The position numbers and the translations under genes were made by a program. The notes below the pieces were generated by a model, which was not told the origin of the DNA, made no database searches, and saw only the letters and a program-made list of their open reading frames with translations. DNA of 33,197 nt. Source: Deltaproteobacteria bacterium (GTDB lineage: Bacteria > Desulfobacterota > Desulfobacteria > Desulfobacterales > ETH-SRB1). The DNA lies in contig JAJSZT010000041.1 in NCBI GenBank assembly GCA_030272815.1, positions 1-33,197 on the forward strand. Direction: 5' to 3'. Shown in pieces: positions 7,535 through 16,066 of this stretch; the stretch's first letter is position 1, and every line of letters begins with the position of its first letter.

Positions 7535-8851
7535 ATGAAAGAAATAAATATAGGCTTACTCGGTTGCGGTACAGTTGGTACAGGTACTGCAAAAATTCTT
7601 ATTGAAAGCAAAGATCTTATAAGCTCACGGGTTGGAGCGGCTCTGAATCTGAAACGTATTGCCGACATAGATATTAAGAAAGACAGAGGAATAAAATTCA
7701 ATGAAGGCGTTCTGACTACCAATGCTTTAGGAGTTGTTAACGATTCAGAAATTGATATTATTATCGAGCTGATTGGAGGAGAAGGAATTGCAAAAGAGTT
7801 AATTTTAAGAGCCATTAATAATGGAAAGCATGTCGTTACTGCGAATAAGGCACTTCTTGCAAGCCACGGCAATGCCATATTCAAAGCAGCAGATGAAAAA
7901 GGTGTTGATCTTGCCTTTGAAGCAAGTGTTGGCGGGTGTATACCAATTATCAAAACTTTGCGTGAGAGTCTAGTCGGAAACCAGATTAATTCAATGATTG
8001 GTATTTTAAACGGTACATGCAATTATATTCTTTCAAAAATTACAGATGATAAGAGCAGCTTTGAAAACGCTCTGTCCGAAGCACAAGCGAACGGATTTGC
8101 AGAGGCAGATCCAACCCTGGATGTGGAGGGCATTGACACAGCTCACAAACTAGCCATATTGTCTTCACTTGCCTATGGAACGGAAATCAATCTTAACGAT
8201 ATTTATATTGAGGGAATTTCTGAAATTACCCCCCTTGACATTGAGTTCGCTGGACAGTTTGGATACAGGATAAAACTCCTTGCGATCAGCAAAAACATGG
8301 GGAATAAAGTCGAAACAAGAGTACATCCTACTATGATTCCCTTTGACAATCTTCTTTCCAATGTCAACGGCGCGTTAAATGCAATTGCAGTGTCCGGCGA
8401 CGCTGTGGGAAATATAATGCTTTACGGGCATGGAGCAGGCATGATGCCTACTGCCAGCGCTGTAGTCAGCGATACTGTTGATCTTGCACGTAACCTTTTA
8501 TCCGGCGCCAGGAAAAGAGTCCCTTTGCTTTCATACCAAATGGAAAACATTAAAAAAATTCCTGTTATGCCTGTTGACGAAATCCTTACCAACTATTATT
8601 TCAGGTTTTCGGTTCTGGATCAGCCCGGCGTACTTTCGAAGATATCAGGCATTTTAGGCGATCATGGCATCAGTATTAAGTCTGTCCATCAGAAAGGACG
8701 GAAATCAAAAGGTTCGGTTCCAATAGTCATGCTGACGCATCTCGCCAGAGAAGCCGGCGTAAAAAAAGCTTTGTCTGAAATTACTTCCCTTGAGATTGCA
8801 AGAGACAAACCGATTCTCATACGAATCGAGGATAAAAACAGTCAAGATTAA
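7535..8851 (+). CDS. hom: Homoserine dehydrogenase
   Basis: Hom reduces aspartate semialdehyde to homoserine with NAD(P)H, the branch point to threonine and methionine. The N-terminal Rossmann motif GLLGCGTVGTG (residues about 7-17), the substrate/catalytic region VTANKALLA...FEASVGGCIPII, GILNGTCNYIL and the GFAEADPTLDVEGIDTAHK signature are all present. A C-terminal ACT domain (from about residue 350, VLDQPGVLSKISGILGDHGIS) usually gives threonine feedback. ATG at 7535 is chosen because AAAGGA lies five bases before it; the frame is open 72 bases further up through the leader hairpin. The 438-residue length fits the family. thrH follows after a repeat. Confidence 0.95.
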   Translation: MKEINIGLLGCGTVGTGTAKILIESKDLISSRVGAALNLKRIADIDIKKDRGIKFNEGVLTTNALGVVNDSEIDIIIELIGGEGIAKELILRAINNGKHVVTANKALLASHGNAIFKAADEKGVDLAFEASVGGCIPIIKTLRESLVGNQINSMIGILNGTCNYILSKITDDKSSFENALSEAQANGFAEADPTLDVEGIDTAHKLAILSSLAYGTEINLNDIYIEGISEITPLDIEFAGQFGYRIKLLAISKNMGNKVETRVHPTMIPFDNLLSNVNGALNAIAVSGDAVGNIMLYGHGAGMMPTASAVVSDTVDLARNLLSGARKRVPLLSYQMENIKKIPVMPVDEILTNYYFRFSVLDQPGVLSKISGILGDHGISIKSVHQKGRKSKGSVPIVMLTHLAREAGVKKALSEITSLEIARDKPILIRIEDKNSQD

Positions 8852-8855
8852 TGTG

Positions 8856-8973
8856 ATAACGGTTTACGGTTAACAGTTTACAGTTCACGGTTAAAATGTT
8901 TCCTTGCATAGTTCATTGAAAAAAGTGTGAGCCGTAAACCGACAACCGTGAACCGACAACCGTGAACGGTTAT
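8856..8973. repeat. Deletion derivative of the GTTCACGGTT repeat unit
   Basis: The ends (ATAACGGTTTACGG at left, GTGAACGGTTAT at right) and internal CCGACAACCGTGAA words match the unit at 32-274. The middle keeps only the last nine codons of the same four-helix-bundle gene, ending SLHSSLKKV and TGA at 8928-8930. It sits between hom and thrH, just before the thrH start. Confidence 0.6.
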
Positions 8974-8996
8974 ATATTATAGTTAGGTGGAAAAAT

Positions 8997-9596
8997 ATGT
9001 ATATTGTCTGCTCAGATTTGGAAGGAGTTCTTGTCCCTGAAATATGGATAAATGTAGCCCAAAAGACCGGCATTAAGGAACTTGAACTGACTACGCGTGA
9101 TATACCTGATTATGATGTATTGATGAAAAAAAGACTTTCCATTCTTCATAAACATGGCCTGAAGATAGATGATATTAAAGAAGTTGTAGATTCTATGGAA
9201 CCGCTTGAAGGTGCAGTGGAATTTCTTGAGTGGCTCCGATCATGCGTCCCGGTGATAATTGCTTCAGATACATTTGTTCAATTCGCAGGACCTTTAATGA
9301 AAAAACTTGGATGGCCAACTCTTTTTTGTAATTCTTTGCAAATAGATTCTGACGGCTCAATTAATGGGTATGCCCTGCGCCTGCAAGACGGCAAGCGGCA
9401 GGCGATACTATCTCTAAGAAACCTTAATTACAAAACAATAGCTGTCGGCGACTCATATAACGATGTTTCCATGCTCAAAGAAGCTGATACAGGTATTTTT
9501 TTCCGGCCGCCGGATAATATAAAAAATGAGTTCCCCGAACTTACTGCATCATATTCATATGAAGAGTTAAAAAATATTATCAAAAAAATTATTTAG
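8997..9596 (+). CDS. thrH: ThrH: phosphoserine phosphatase / homoserine phosphotransferase
   Basis: This HAD-superfamily enzyme resembles Pseudomonas ThrH, which moves phosphate from phosphoserine to homoserine and so can stand in for both SerB and homoserine kinase. Features are SDLEGVLVPEIWI at the N-terminus (Asp7 as nucleophile; DxEG instead of the common DxDxT), TTRDIPDYDVLMKKRL, the second motif IIASDTF, and the third/fourth motifs GKRQA and GDSYND. Length is 199 residues. The position directly after hom fits a job in threonine synthesis. Phosphoserine phosphatase alone is the conservative reading. Confidence 0.9.
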   Translation: MYIVCSDLEGVLVPEIWINVAQKTGIKELELTTRDIPDYDVLMKKRLSILHKHGLKIDDIKEVVDSMEPLEGAVEFLEWLRSCVPVIIASDTFVQFAGPLMKKLGWPTLFCNSLQIDSDGSINGYALRLQDGKRQAILSLRNLNYKTIAVGDSYNDVSMLKEADTGIFFRPPDNIKNEFPELTASYSYEELKNIIKKII

Positions 9597-9602
9597 GACA
9601 TT

Positions 9603-10010
9603 ATGATAACCCATAAAATAACATACCGTGTAATTTACGGCGATACGGATAATATGGGTATTGCCTATCATTCAAATTACTTGCGCTGGTTTGAAATAGG
9701 TCGCACAGAATTTTTCAGGTATCTGGGACTTACTTACAAAGAAATTGAAGAAAGGGGAATTTTTCTGCCTGTCTCAGAGGTCTATTGCAAGTATTTATTT
9801 CCTGCACATTACGATGATGTTCTGATAATAGAAACTTCTTTAGACACAAGCGTTAAAGCTAGTATGAACTTTAATTATCTCATATTAAGTGAACAAGGAA
9901 ATACAATACTCGCAAAAGGAAAAACCAGGCATGCCTTTACTGACCGCAACGGCCGCGTTGTTCGTCCGCCGAAATTATTAATAGAACTTATTGCAAAAAA
10001 ATGTTTATGA
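9603..10010 (+). CDS. ybgC: Acyl-CoA thioesterase, YbgC/4HBT family
   Basis: A 135-residue hotdog-fold thioesterase. The YbgC signature YGDTDNMGIAYHSNYLRWFEIGRTEFFR includes the catalytic Asp and the usual tyrosine/histidine pair. The family hydrolyses short-chain or hydroxybenzoyl-type acyl-CoAs, and in many bacteria YbgC is linked to the Tol-Pal system and phospholipid synthesis. No tol genes are nearby. It begins six bases after thrH ends, so it is the last gene of the hom-thrH-ybgC group. The real substrate cannot be read from sequence. Confidence 0.9.
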   Translation: MITHKITYRVIYGDTDNMGIAYHSNYLRWFEIGRTEFFRYLGLTYKEIEERGIFLPVSEVYCKYLFPAHYDDVLIIETSLDTSVKASMNFNYLILSEQGNTILAKGKTRHAFTDRNGRVVRPPKLLIELIAKKCL

Positions 10011-10100
10011 ATAAAAGTTTCCCAAACGACTTAACATCTTGTAATTGTTTAAAACAGTACCATTAGGGTGAACTTTCAGACTGTAATCATATTGTATTTT

Positions 10101-10161
10101 TGTAGGAGCGGCTTTACGCCACCCTCCAAACCGCTTTGGGCGGGATAAACCCGCCTTTACA
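10101..10161. repeat. REP/REPIN-like palindromic repeat
   Basis: TGTAGGAGCGGCTTTACGCC at the left and GGATAAACCCGCCTTTACA at the right form two inverted REP-like halves, each also internally paired. The TGTAGGAGCGG...CCGCCTTTACA type is common in proteobacterial intergenic DNA and is usually mobilised by RAYT transposases, relics of which occur in this window. Confidence 0.65.
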
Positions 10162-10586
10162 GCGGATCCTCCCCTGGGAAACAGCTCTGAATTTGACGTA
10201 ACAAATTGAATATATTAACAAAACAACGAAAAGTACCCCAAAATGCGTAGCCACTAAAAAATGCTTTTTTTATTTGCTTTCAAGATCAACACATGAGATA
10301 AATAGAGAGCAATTGTGGAGGTTTACAGATGTAGCCACCACGCCTTTTTTAAGCCTTTGAAACTATTGCGATTTTTGTAATTCCTTGAGGGAAGATCCGT
10401 TACAGGAATCTATCGATGAGGATTAGTACATTCGGAAGGACTTAGGAATCACATAACAGCACAGGTCAAAAAATATGGAGCTTTGATACACGTTTTTTGT
10501 ATATTGAAACTTCCGGGGTATCACAAACAAGTCGTCGTATTGCTATGAAGATCAGACCTACCCCCAATGCTATGTAAAGTAGAGTA

Positions 10587-10767
10587 AGGGCTCGCTCAAA
10601 AATAACTTGGTAGAATTTGCGCCCAAATTTGCCGTAGATTTAATCGATCTGATTGAGCAAAACCGCAGGAATAGCGAGCTATTTCGAGGATTTTTGCGAA
10701 TGAAGATCGGTTAAAGATATGGTGAAGTTGGGATGCAAAAATGCCAAGTTATTTTTGAGCGAGCCCT
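10587..10767. mobile_element. MITE-like element with perfect 24-bp terminal inverted repeats
   Basis: The first 24 bases (10587-10610, beginning AGGGCTCGCTCAAAAATAAC) are the exact reverse complement of 10744-10767. A weaker inverted repeat continues about 20 bases inward on both sides. The 181-bp unit has no coding capacity. No clear target duplication is seen. It lies 60 bp before the promoter of the secreted esterase gene. Confidence 0.85.
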
Positions 10768-10824
10768 AACCATTGCTATCGAAAATGGGTGGCAATTAAT
10801 CGAATAAGGTTTTGTTACTTTTTT

Positions 10825-10832
10825 GCTATAAT
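10825..10832 (+). promoter_or_regulatory. Extended -10 promoter of the secreted LamG/SGNH gene
   Basis: TGCTATAAT at 10824-10832 is an extended -10 (TGnTATAAT) with no good -35. It predicts a start near 10839, about 36 bases before the ATG, which is preceded by AAGGAGG at 10862-10868. Confidence 0.55.
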
Positions 10833-10874
10833 GCTTTTAATTTTTTATTTATCTATTTATTAAGGAGGGAAAAA

Positions 10875-12746
10875 ATGATGTACCGTTGGATCAAAACTCG
10901 TTTTTATGCACTATTAGTAATGGGCACGTTAGCCTTTGTTCTTACGACTGGAAATGCGGCCCTGGCTGACAAGCCGTTAACGTATTGCCCAGACGGAATG
11001 CTCTCTTACTGGAAGCTGGATGAGACTATCAGTGGTAAATATATTGACTCCTATGGTGGTAACGATGGCCTATGCGGCGAAGAGTGTCCCGTCGCTTCTG
11101 ATACCGGTATCATAGGTGGTGGGCAACTGTTTGACGGCGAAAACACGAAAATTAATGTGCCGGCAGATGCTACTTTAAACTGGGGAATAAACGACAGTTT
11201 TTCCATTGAATTTTGGATGAGAAGGTTACCACCACCGCCAGATTCCGGCTCCTACAATAACGAGGTTATTGTCGGCAGAGATGATGATGATAAAACAAAT
11301 CTGCTACATTGGTGGGTTGGAGTCCACAATGAATCTGGTTACGCTTGTTTTATGTTAAAGGATTCATCAGGGGAAACTACTGGTTATCTTGTAGATGACA
11401 CGAATTTGGCGGATGATGTGTGGCATCATGTTGTGGCGGTACGAAATGCGATTGAAGATCAAATTTTCCTTTATGTAGATGGCGAACTTGCGGACTCAAC
11501 GGACAAAATATATACTGATGGGTTTGCCTCGCCGACAGCTCCATTGAACATAGGGCATTTACTTGGCAGTTATCACTTTAGCGGCATGATAGACGAGGTG
11601 GTTCTGTACAATAAAGCACTGTCTCTCGAAGAAATCCAACAACACTACTACAATGTAATTATCGTAGAGTATTTGTATGCGCTTCTCCCGACCAATGACG
11701 AAAATGTTGATAAAGAAATTAACAAGGCGATCGAGTACATCCAAAAAAACCTGACCCTTTGCAAAAATGTCCCAAAGGTCTTTGAAGACTCGAAGAAAGC
11801 GGTCAAAGCGTTGATGAATGTCGCTGATCCGGACATCTCGAATACTATCGCCACTCTTGTCAGCATGAACGAACGTTTGGCCCGAACGGCGATTGATCAG
11901 GCTATCGCGGAAGCATTAGCTACCGGCTGTTATGAAAATGACAACGACGATTCTGAGTGTCATAAGGCATTGAAGAAAATCGCTGAGGCAGAGCGCGAGA
12001 TGGTCAAAGCCCAAGATAACTACGACATGGGCAAGTACGACAAAGCCATCGACCATTACAAGAAGGCGTGTACAAAAGTGAAAGCACATCCGAAAACTCA
12101 TAAAGAAGATGTCCTGAGGATTATGCCGCTCGGCAATTCAATTACTCTCGGATATAATGGTAACAATAGTGACTTGGGTGGCTATCGAAGCAATCTGGAG
12201 ACTGGTCTGTTGTCGGAGGATTATGCGTTTGATTTCGTCGGTAGCCTTAATCACGGTCCATCAGGTTTTGACAATGACCATGAGGGACATGGTGGCTGGC
12301 ATGCAGATGAGATTGCCTTTTCGATTTATCAATGGCTGAAAGATAATCCGGCAGAAGTCGTACTGCTTCATATTGGAACTAATGATATTTCAGGAGGGCA
12401 AGCTCCGAAAGATATTGCCGAAGAAATTGATCTGATTCTCGACAGGATTGATCGGTATGAAAAGGGCACGCATACAGATATTATTGTCATCTTGGCCCGC
12501 ATCATCAATCAGAAGGAGCCAATTCAAAATATCATAGATCTCAATAGTGCCATTCAAGACTTGGCGGATGCTCGTGAGGACGATAATATTATTGTTGTCG
12601 ACATGGAGAACGCCCTTGATTATCCGGATGATATGTCTACAAACCCCGACGATAAGGTACATCCTAACGATGCCGGCTATGCCAAGATGGCTGACGTATG
12701 GCTGGACGCTATAGTCACTTTGCAATTGTCTGAAAAAAGTAAATAG
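10875..12746 (+). CDS. Secreted LamG-domain / SGNH-hydrolase (carbohydrate-esterase-like) protein
   Basis: The 623-residue product has a signal peptide (about 1-31, ending ALA). A LamG/concanavalin-like lectin domain follows (about 38-255; SYWKLDE, GGGQLFDG, FSIEFWMR, WHHVVAV, IDEVVLYNKALS). A helical linker (260-405) ends in a TPR-like stretch. A GDSL/SGNH hydrolase domain closes the protein: block I GNSIT (about 418-422, Ser nucleophile), GHGGWHADEI, block III HIGTND (about 498-503) and DKVHPNDAGY (about 592) with the catalytic Asp/His. Blocks I-V resemble carbohydrate esterase family 3 acetyl-xylan esterases, so deacetylation of a polysaccharide is plausible. ATG at 10875 has a perfect AAGGAGG. 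Repeats on both sides and no operon partners suggest an acquired gene. Confidence 0.85.
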   Translation: MMYRWIKTRFYALLVMGTLAFVLTTGNAALADKPLTYCPDGMLSYWKLDETISGKYIDSYGGNDGLCGEECPVASDTGIIGGGQLFDGENTKINVPADATLNWGINDSFSIEFWMRRLPPPPDSGSYNNEVIVGRDDDDKTNLLHWWVGVHNESGYACFMLKDSSGETTGYLVDDTNLADDVWHHVVAVRNAIEDQIFLYVDGELADSTDKIYTDGFASPTAPLNIGHLLGSYHFSGMIDEVVLYNKALSLEEIQQHYYNVIIVEYLYALLPTNDENVDKEINKAIEYIQKNLTLCKNVPKVFEDSKKAVKALMNVADPDISNTIATLVSMNERLARTAIDQAIAEALATGCYENDNDDSECHKALKKIAEAEREMVKAQDNYDMGKYDKAIDHYKKACTKVKAHPKTHKEDVLRIMPLGNSITLGYNGNNSDLGGYRSNLETGLLSEDYAFDFVGSLNHGPSGFDNDHEGHGGWHADEIAFSIYQWLKDNPAEVVLLHIGTNDISGGQAPKDIAEEIDLILDRIDRYEKGTHTDIIVILARIINQKEPIQNIIDLNSAIQDLADAREDDNIIVVDMENALDYPDDMSTNPDDKVHPNDAGYAKMADVWLDAIVTLQLSEKSK

Positions 12747-12874
12747 GGTTCTTAATGGATGGAAAAACGCTGAAGCGGTAACGTAGAATGGGTGAAAATA
12801 AGGACGCTGGATGAAATGGGGTCGCTGGTAAAAAATTAAGTTGACAAAAGAAGCGTAAATGCGAAACAAATCCC

Positions 12875-13060
12875 ATGCCAAGACAAACCCGTCTTGACGC
12901 ACCCAGTGTCCTGCATCACATCATGATCCGTGGAATTGATCGTCGAAAGATATTTATAAATGGTAGAATTGGGATGAATATGCTTGAGGGACTGGCTGAA
13001 ATCCACATTGCCTGTTACTCCGGGATATTCACCCCGAACCTTGTCATGATTCCGGGTCAT
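12875..13060 (+). pseudogene. Decayed REP-associated tyrosine transposase (RAYT)
   Basis: The frame starts MPRQTRLDAPSVLHHIMIRG then IDRRKIF, the standard N-terminus of RAYT/IS200-like (Y1) transposases. It then reads LAEIHIACYSGIFTPNLVMI, which looks like the core region normally carrying PNHVHM; here the two histidines of the metal-binding HUH motif are gone. A stretch between these parts is missing, and sequence after about 13060 is unrelated to the family. The frame happens to stay open to 13177. It is a relic, not a working gene. Confidence 0.7.
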
Positions 13061-13222
13061 TCCACATTATCAAATTATAATACCATTACATTTAATACAT
13101 ATTGTCATCAAATCGAAGCAAATGCACTTTTCAGTAAAGATCAAAATTCTAAAAAAATATACAAGAATTCTATCTAAGTCATTAAAATTATAGCACAATG
13201 ATTTATTTGAGAAACTTTTAGT

Positions 13223-14671
13223 ATGAATACATACTTAACAAAATTTAATAAATGCAAAATCCTCGTTGTCGGAGATTTGATGGTCGATGAATATTTATGG
13301 GGAGATGTTGACCGGATATCACCTGAAGCACCTGTCCAGGTAGTATCGGTCAAAAATGAAAATTATACATTAGGCGGGTCCGGCAACGTTGTAAATAATC
13401 TTGTTGAACTTGGCGCAAAAGTGTCAGTGATAGGTATAACCGGCACCGACAGGCACGGTAACCTGTTGCTAAAAAAGTTAAATGAACTAGGGGTTGATAC
13501 AACAGGCGTTGTTCAGGAACCCGACAGGCCGACTACCAGAAAGACAAGAATTATTGCCGCAAATCAGCATGTGCTCAGAATCGACAGGGAAACAAAAAGA
13601 GAAATATCAGCCAAAACTTTTGAACTCCTTGCAAAATTTATTGAAGAAAAAATCTCCTCTGCTTATCTGGTTCTTATTTCCGATTACGGGAAAGGACTTA
13701 TAACAAAATCCTTGCTTTCAAAACTGATCAAATCTGCTGAAAAGCACAAAAAAATAACGATTGCTGATCCAAAAGGACTCGATTTTTCAAAATATTCAAG
13801 AGTATCTTTGCTTACTCCAAACAGAAAAGAAGCAGCGCTTGCAACTGGAACCGAAATTTCAGATGAATCAGCTCTCATAAAAGCAGGGAATAAAATCCTT
13901 GATACTGTTAGCATAGAGAACCTGCTTATCACATGCGGCAAGGACGGGATGGTTCTGTTTGAAAGAAACAAAGAAGCTTATAAAATCAGTGCAAAAGCCA
14001 GACAGGTCTATGACGTTTCAGGAGCAGGAGATACTGTACTCGCTGTTATAGGGCTCGCATTGGCATCAGGAGCATCATTAAAAGACAGCGCAGCCATAGC
14101 AAACACCGCTGCCGGAATTGTTGTAGGCAAAGTTGGAACCGCCACTGTTTCAAACAAAGAACTTGCCTCAGCTTTAACGCCCTATTCTGATTACACTATA
14201 TTTAAACAAAAAACATTAACGGAACTTGAATCATTAACAAAGGAATTGAAAAAAAACGGCAAAAAGATTGTTTTGACTAACGGCTGTTTTGACCTGTTAC
14301 ACGCAGGCCATATCATGCTTTTTTCTGCTTCAAAACAGCTTGGTGACATTCTTACAGTTGCCATTGACGATGATGATTCAGTAAAATCGCTTAAGGGGCC
14401 GGGAAGACCCGTAATTTGTGAAAGTGAGCGCGTCAGAATGCTTGGCGCACTTGACAGCATTGATTATGTTGTGGTCTTTTCTTCAAACGAACTTGAAAAA
14501 CTCATTCAAATCATACAGCCCGACATACTAACAAAGGGCAGTAATTATAGTTCTGAAGAAGTTTTTGGACACGAACTTGTCGAACAATATGGTGGAAGAG
14601 TTGCCCTTATTCCTGTAATAGAAAATATTTCATCGACCAGTATAATTAACAATATCAAGAGAGACCTTTGA
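13223..14671 (+). CDS. hldE: Bifunctional heptose 7-phosphate kinase / heptose 1-phosphate adenylyltransferase
   Basis: HldE (RfaE) makes ADP-heptose for the LPS inner core. Residues 1-315 are a ribokinase-type kinase (ILVVGDLMVDEYLWGDVDRISPEAP near the start, catalytic GAGDTV near 266-271). Residues about 340-482 are a nucleotidyltransferase with TNGCFDLLHAGHI (HxGH, about 350-362), and KGSNYSSEEV and SSTSII near the end. The length of 482 matches the fused form. The YggU-family gene follows seven bases later. Together with lptD this shows an LPS-bearing outer membrane. Confidence 0.96.
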   Translation: MNTYLTKFNKCKILVVGDLMVDEYLWGDVDRISPEAPVQVVSVKNENYTLGGSGNVVNNLVELGAKVSVIGITGTDRHGNLLLKKLNELGVDTTGVVQEPDRPTTRKTRIIAANQHVLRIDRETKREISAKTFELLAKFIEEKISSAYLVLISDYGKGLITKSLLSKLIKSAEKHKKITIADPKGLDFSKYSRVSLLTPNRKEAALATGTEISDESALIKAGNKILDTVSIENLLITCGKDGMVLFERNKEAYKISAKARQVYDVSGAGDTVLAVIGLALASGASLKDSAAIANTAAGIVVGKVGTATVSNKELASALTPYSDYTIFKQKTLTELESLTKELKKNGKKIVLTNGCFDLLHAGHIMLFSASKQLGDILTVAIDDDDSVKSLKGPGRPVICESERVRMLGALDSIDYVVVFSSNELEKLIQIIQPDILTKGSNYSSEEVFGHELVEQYGGRVALIPVIENISSTSIINNIKRDL

Positions 14672-14677
14672 AAAATA

Positions 14678-15025
14678 ATGCAAGACAACACGTTATTTTT
14701 GCAGGAAAACCCGCAGGGCATATTTTTCAAGGTCTTTATTCAACCAAAGTCTTCAAAAAATATGATCACAGGAATTTACAGTGATGCAATTAAAATCAAG
14801 CTCACAGCTCCTCCGGTAGATGGCGCCGCCAACAAAATGTGTATTAAATTTCTTGCAAAATGCTTTAAGGTTCCAAAGACATCATTAGAAATAATATCCG
14901 GGCACACCAGCCGGACTAAGTACGTGCTTTATAAGCAAAAACATAATAATAAAGACAGACGGGAAGACATTGAGCGTTTCAAGAAGGTATTTGAACAGTT
15001 ATTAAATGCTAAAAAAACAGCTTGA
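14678..15025 (+). CDS. yggU: YggU family (DUF167) protein
   Basis: A 115-residue protein of the DUF167/UPF0235 family. The motif FIQPKSSKNMITG, then IKLTAPPVDGAANK and ISGHTSRTK, is diagnostic. The family has a small alpha/beta fold and no agreed function. It lies seven bases after hldE, so it is probably co-transcribed. The C-terminus is lysine-rich and longer than the family core. The tRNA promoter -35 box overlaps its stop codon. Confidence 0.88.
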   Translation: MQDNTLFLQENPQGIFFKVFIQPKSSKNMITGIYSDAIKIKLTAPPVDGAANKMCIKFLAKCFKVPKTSLEIISGHTSRTKYVLYKQKHNNKDRREDIERFKKVFEQLLNAKKTA

Positions 15026-15050
15026 CAATCTCTCTTAATATATCTATTTT
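15022..15050 (+). promoter_or_regulatory. Promoter of initiator tRNA
   Basis: TTGACA (15022-15027), a 17-bp spacer and TATTTT (15045-15050) predict a start near 15057, eight bases before the mature tRNA 5' end. Confidence 0.7.
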
Positions 15051-15064
15051 GTTTTTTTCATTGA

Positions 15065-15141
<77 letters not shown>

Positions 15142-15151
15142 GAATGATATC

Positions 15152-15184
15152 AAGGGCTTAGATAATTTTCTAAGCCCTTTTTTG
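15152..15184 (+). terminator. Intrinsic terminator of the tRNA gene
   Basis: AAGGGCTTAG (15152-15161) pairs with CTAAGCCCTT (15170-15179) around an 8-nt loop and runs into a T-tract through 15183. Confidence 0.92.
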
Positions 15185-15262
15185 TTTTCCAGACTTTAAC
15201 CTAAATTGAGCGTTTTTTTGTAAGACCTTTTCCATGTTCAAAATCTAAGAGGTCACCAATTT

Positions 15263-15432
15263 TCACACGTAATTCTCCATCACTTCCCAATAGCCTTTCT
15301 TCGTAGCCCCTACATGCCTGATAACACCCTGTTCACGCAGTTTATCTATATGATATTTTACCCCATCCAGTGTAAGGCCGGTTTTTTCCGCCAGTACTTT
15401 GCGAGTTATAGCTGGATTGGTCTTTATCAGCC
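15263..15432 (-). pseudogene. C-terminal winged-helix relic of an AlbA/RecG-like ATP-binding protein
   Basis: About 56 residues survive, reading NPAITRKVLAEKTGLTLDGVKYHIDKLREQGVIRHVGATKKGYWEV. This is the C-terminal winged helix seen in Schlafen-AlbA_2/RecG-like putative helicases. Upstream of LIKTNPAIT the frame runs into the REP sequence at 15433-15478, so the residues before it (RHAFPGRAWGR) are translated repeat, not protein. The rest of the gene is absent. Truncation by the RAYT unit, or by a deletion next to it, is the simplest explanation. Confidence 0.7.
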
Positions 15433-15478
15433 CTCGTCCCCAGGCTCTGCCTGGGAATGCATGCCTCAAGGCTCTGCC
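15433..15478 (-). repeat. Left REP bounding the RAYT unit
   Basis: On the minus strand this reads GGCAGAGCCTTGAGGCATGC, then ATTCCCAGGCAGAGCCTGGG. It is a 46-nt imperfect match, in mirrored orientation, to the copy at 16067-16112. The sub-repeat GGCAGAGCCT occurs twice within it. Confidence 0.8.
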
Positions 15479-15482
15479 TTTT

Positions 15483-16017
15483 TTAGACTAGCGGTTTTAC
15501 TGCCACCAATCCTTTTAACCCGATATAGTCACAGCCGCTGGAATATCTCCAATGCTCAGGTTTGTCAACATATCCTCGTTTAACAGGATTATAGTGGATA
15601 TACTCTATAGTTCCGGTCAGCATTTTTTCATCCAGGATGAGCTTTGGATGAAGACCTTCCTGCCAGACCTGATAAATTTGATCTTTTTTATGCTTTTTTT
15701 TTATAAAACTTTAACTGCTCCAGCAAAAATTCAGGTCCATTGGCTTTCAGGTAATCGACAATACACCTTGCAGTATATGATTTAATTTTTCTCATTTCAC
15801 TGGATATATTTGCAGATGTTGCAACAAGATGTATATGAGTCTCCATTAAAACCCAGGCATGAATTTTGATTCTTTGCTGTTGTTGCAGAAAATTCAACAA
15901 ATCAATGACAATTCCGGCCAGCGCCGGCAGGGCAAACAGGGAAAGCCAGTTCATAACACTGCTTGTTATGAAATATGTTTTGCCGCTCTCTATGATTTTA
16001 TATCTGCTTCTTCCCAT
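15483..16017 (-). pseudogene. RAYT (REP-associated tyrosine transposase), split by a frameshift in an A9 run
   Basis: The first frame (16017-15688) encodes MGRSRYKIIESGKTYFITS, the HUH-type motif METHIHLVA and IKSYTAR, whose tyrosine is the likely catalytic residue, and ends FYKKKA. The continuation KKHKKDQIYQVWQEG, then YIHYNPVKRGYVDKPEHWRYSS, ends with TAA at 15483 and is in another frame. The join is a run of nine A on the coding strand (plus-strand T-run 15694-15702); eight would restore one frame of about 178 codons. RAYTs move REP sequences, and a REP lies just outside each end. It is either a recent pseudogene or a gene rescued by slippage. Confidence 0.85.
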
Positions 16018-16066
16018 AAGAAGTTCGGTTTTTCATATTATATTTTAGTGAGTTTTTGGTGCGTAA

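Larger units (their letters stand above)
10011..10824. other. Non-coding stretch with repeats
   Basis: No convincing gene is seen in about 810 bases. It contains a REP/REPIN-like unit (10101-10161) and a MITE-like element (10587-10767). The intervening 10162-10586 shows no recognisable gene or RNA. Confidence 0.6.
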
